DNA from: Gammaproteobacteria bacterium
GTDB lineage: Bacteria; Pseudomonadota; Gammaproteobacteria; Chromatiales; Chromatiaceae
DNA: 6,064 nucleotides
Assembly (NCBI GenBank): GCA_024277555.1
Contig: JAJRUY010000073.1
Coordinates: 1-6,064, forward strand
Direction: 5' to 3'
Part shown: positions 5,857 through 6,064 of the stretch, piece after piece
Numbering within the stretch: position 1 is the first letter of the stretch
Layout of the letters: each line of letters starts with the position of its first letter
Notes under the pieces: generated by a model
Told to the model about the DNA's origin: nothing
The model's input: only the letters and a program-made list of their open reading frames with translations
Databases searched by the model: none
Position numbers and translations under genes: made by a program

Positions 5857-6029
5857 GTCATTCCGGCGCATACCGGAATCCAGACAGCCGGGAGCAATCG
5901 ACCGCCCTGGATCCCGGCCTCGGCTCTGGCATCCTGCTTCGCTCTCGACAACTGCTCCTGCGTTGTTCTACATTCGCCCATCCTTGGGCTCGTACCTCCT
6001 CCATCCTTGGAGTCGTGCGCCGGGATGAC
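5857..6029. repeat. Composite inverted-repeat element with two mirror-image arms (REP/MITE-like intergenic repeat)
   Basis: The left arm (5857-5883) and the right arm (5907-6029) are inverted copies. GTCATTCCGGCGCA (5857-5870) matches the reverse complement of 6016-6029 at 13 of 14 bases, and CCGGAATCCAG (5873-5883) matches the reverse complement of 5907-5917 at 10 of 11. The left arm itself folds as a 7-bp hairpin (ATTCCGG, loop CGCATA, CCGGAAT; 5860-5879). The right arm can form ATCCCGGC/GCCGGGAT (5911-5918 with 6019-6026), but its loop carries about 98 extra bases. The arms are 23 bp apart. Repeats of the form GTCATTCCGGC...GGAATCCAG are widespread, multi-copy intergenic elements in proteobacteria. 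No transposase is present, so any mobility would be in trans. The element accounts for most of the gene-free 5783-6064 tail. Confidence 0.75.
5930..6012. repeat. Short tandem series of hairpins with common TCCT loop, about 24-bp period
   Basis: Three consecutive small inverted repeats share the loop TCCT: ACAACTGC/GCGTTGT with one bulged T (5948-5966), GCCCA/TGGGC (5976-5989) and CTCCA/TGGAG (5999-6012). A fourth TCCT at 5932-5935 keeps the period in a degenerate unit. The TCCT starts are at 5932, 5956, 5981 and 6004, so steps are 24, 25 and 23 bp. The stems differ in sequence but remain paired, while the loop and parts of the linkers (CTCG, TCGT) are kept, which suggests selection or replication for structure. 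The series sits wholly inside the right arm of the larger inverted repeat. Function unknown. Confidence 0.6.
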
Positions 6030-6064
6030 GATTTATCCTGGCAAGTGCCATTTTGGCCTTATGC

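Noticed and set aside
5930..6012. CRISPR-like array
   Set aside because: The repeated core is only about 10 bp with a 24-bp period and there are no spacer-sized intervals; the pattern is a series of hairpins, not repeats with unique spacers.
5804..6028. Plus-strand 74-codon open frame at the right end
   Set aside because: It runs through the inverted-repeat element, has no ribosome site, and its product has no recognisable feature.

Overview
The window reads as chromosome from a GC-rich Gram-negative proteobacterium, most likely a gammaproteobacterium. This rests on the RnfA/B/C protein sequences, the rnfABCD gene order, a proteobacterial-type GalU and a lipid A secondary acyltransferase. 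The style of the single-domain rhodanese and its small neighbour is compatible with a sulfur-oxidising or environmental lineage, but that is inference.

Layout. Almost everything up to about 4834 lies on the minus strand and is transcribed right to left: a rhodanese (4406-4834), a small conserved protein with an HExxH zinc-peptidase-like motif (3917-4405), galU (3037-3903), then rnfA (2387-2968), rnfB (1816-2385), rnfC (251-1819) and the 5' part of rnfD (1-251, cut by the window edge). Spacings are very tight: the rhodanese and HExxH genes abut, 13 nt precede galU, 68 nt separate galU from rnfA, 1 nt separates rnfA from rnfB, and rnfB/rnfC and rnfC/rnfD overlap. A candidate promoter with a perfect TATAAT lies just upstream of the rhodanese gene. 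On the plus strand, diverging from the same roughly 54-nt gap, is an LpxL/HtrB-family acyltransferase gene (4889-5782).

Function. RnfABCD form part of the membrane ion-translocating NADH:ferredoxin oxidoreductase: RnfC takes electrons from NADH, RnfB carries iron-sulfur clusters, and RnfA and RnfD are membrane subunits. The remaining subunits (G, E) would be expected beyond position 1. GalU makes UDP-glucose for envelope polysaccharide and LPS core sugars, and the divergent acyltransferase acts on lipid A, so the right half has an envelope theme. The role of the rhodanese/HExxH pair is unknown.

The last 282 bases contain no credible gene. They hold a possible weak terminator and then a structured repeat element (5857-6029). 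It has two mirror-image arms; the right arm has its hairpin loop replaced by about 98 bp carrying a roughly 24-bp-period series of small hairpins that share the loop TCCT. This nested repeat and the HExxH protein are the least ordinary things in the window. No RNA gene, CRISPR array, insertion sequence or obvious novel defence-type system was found.
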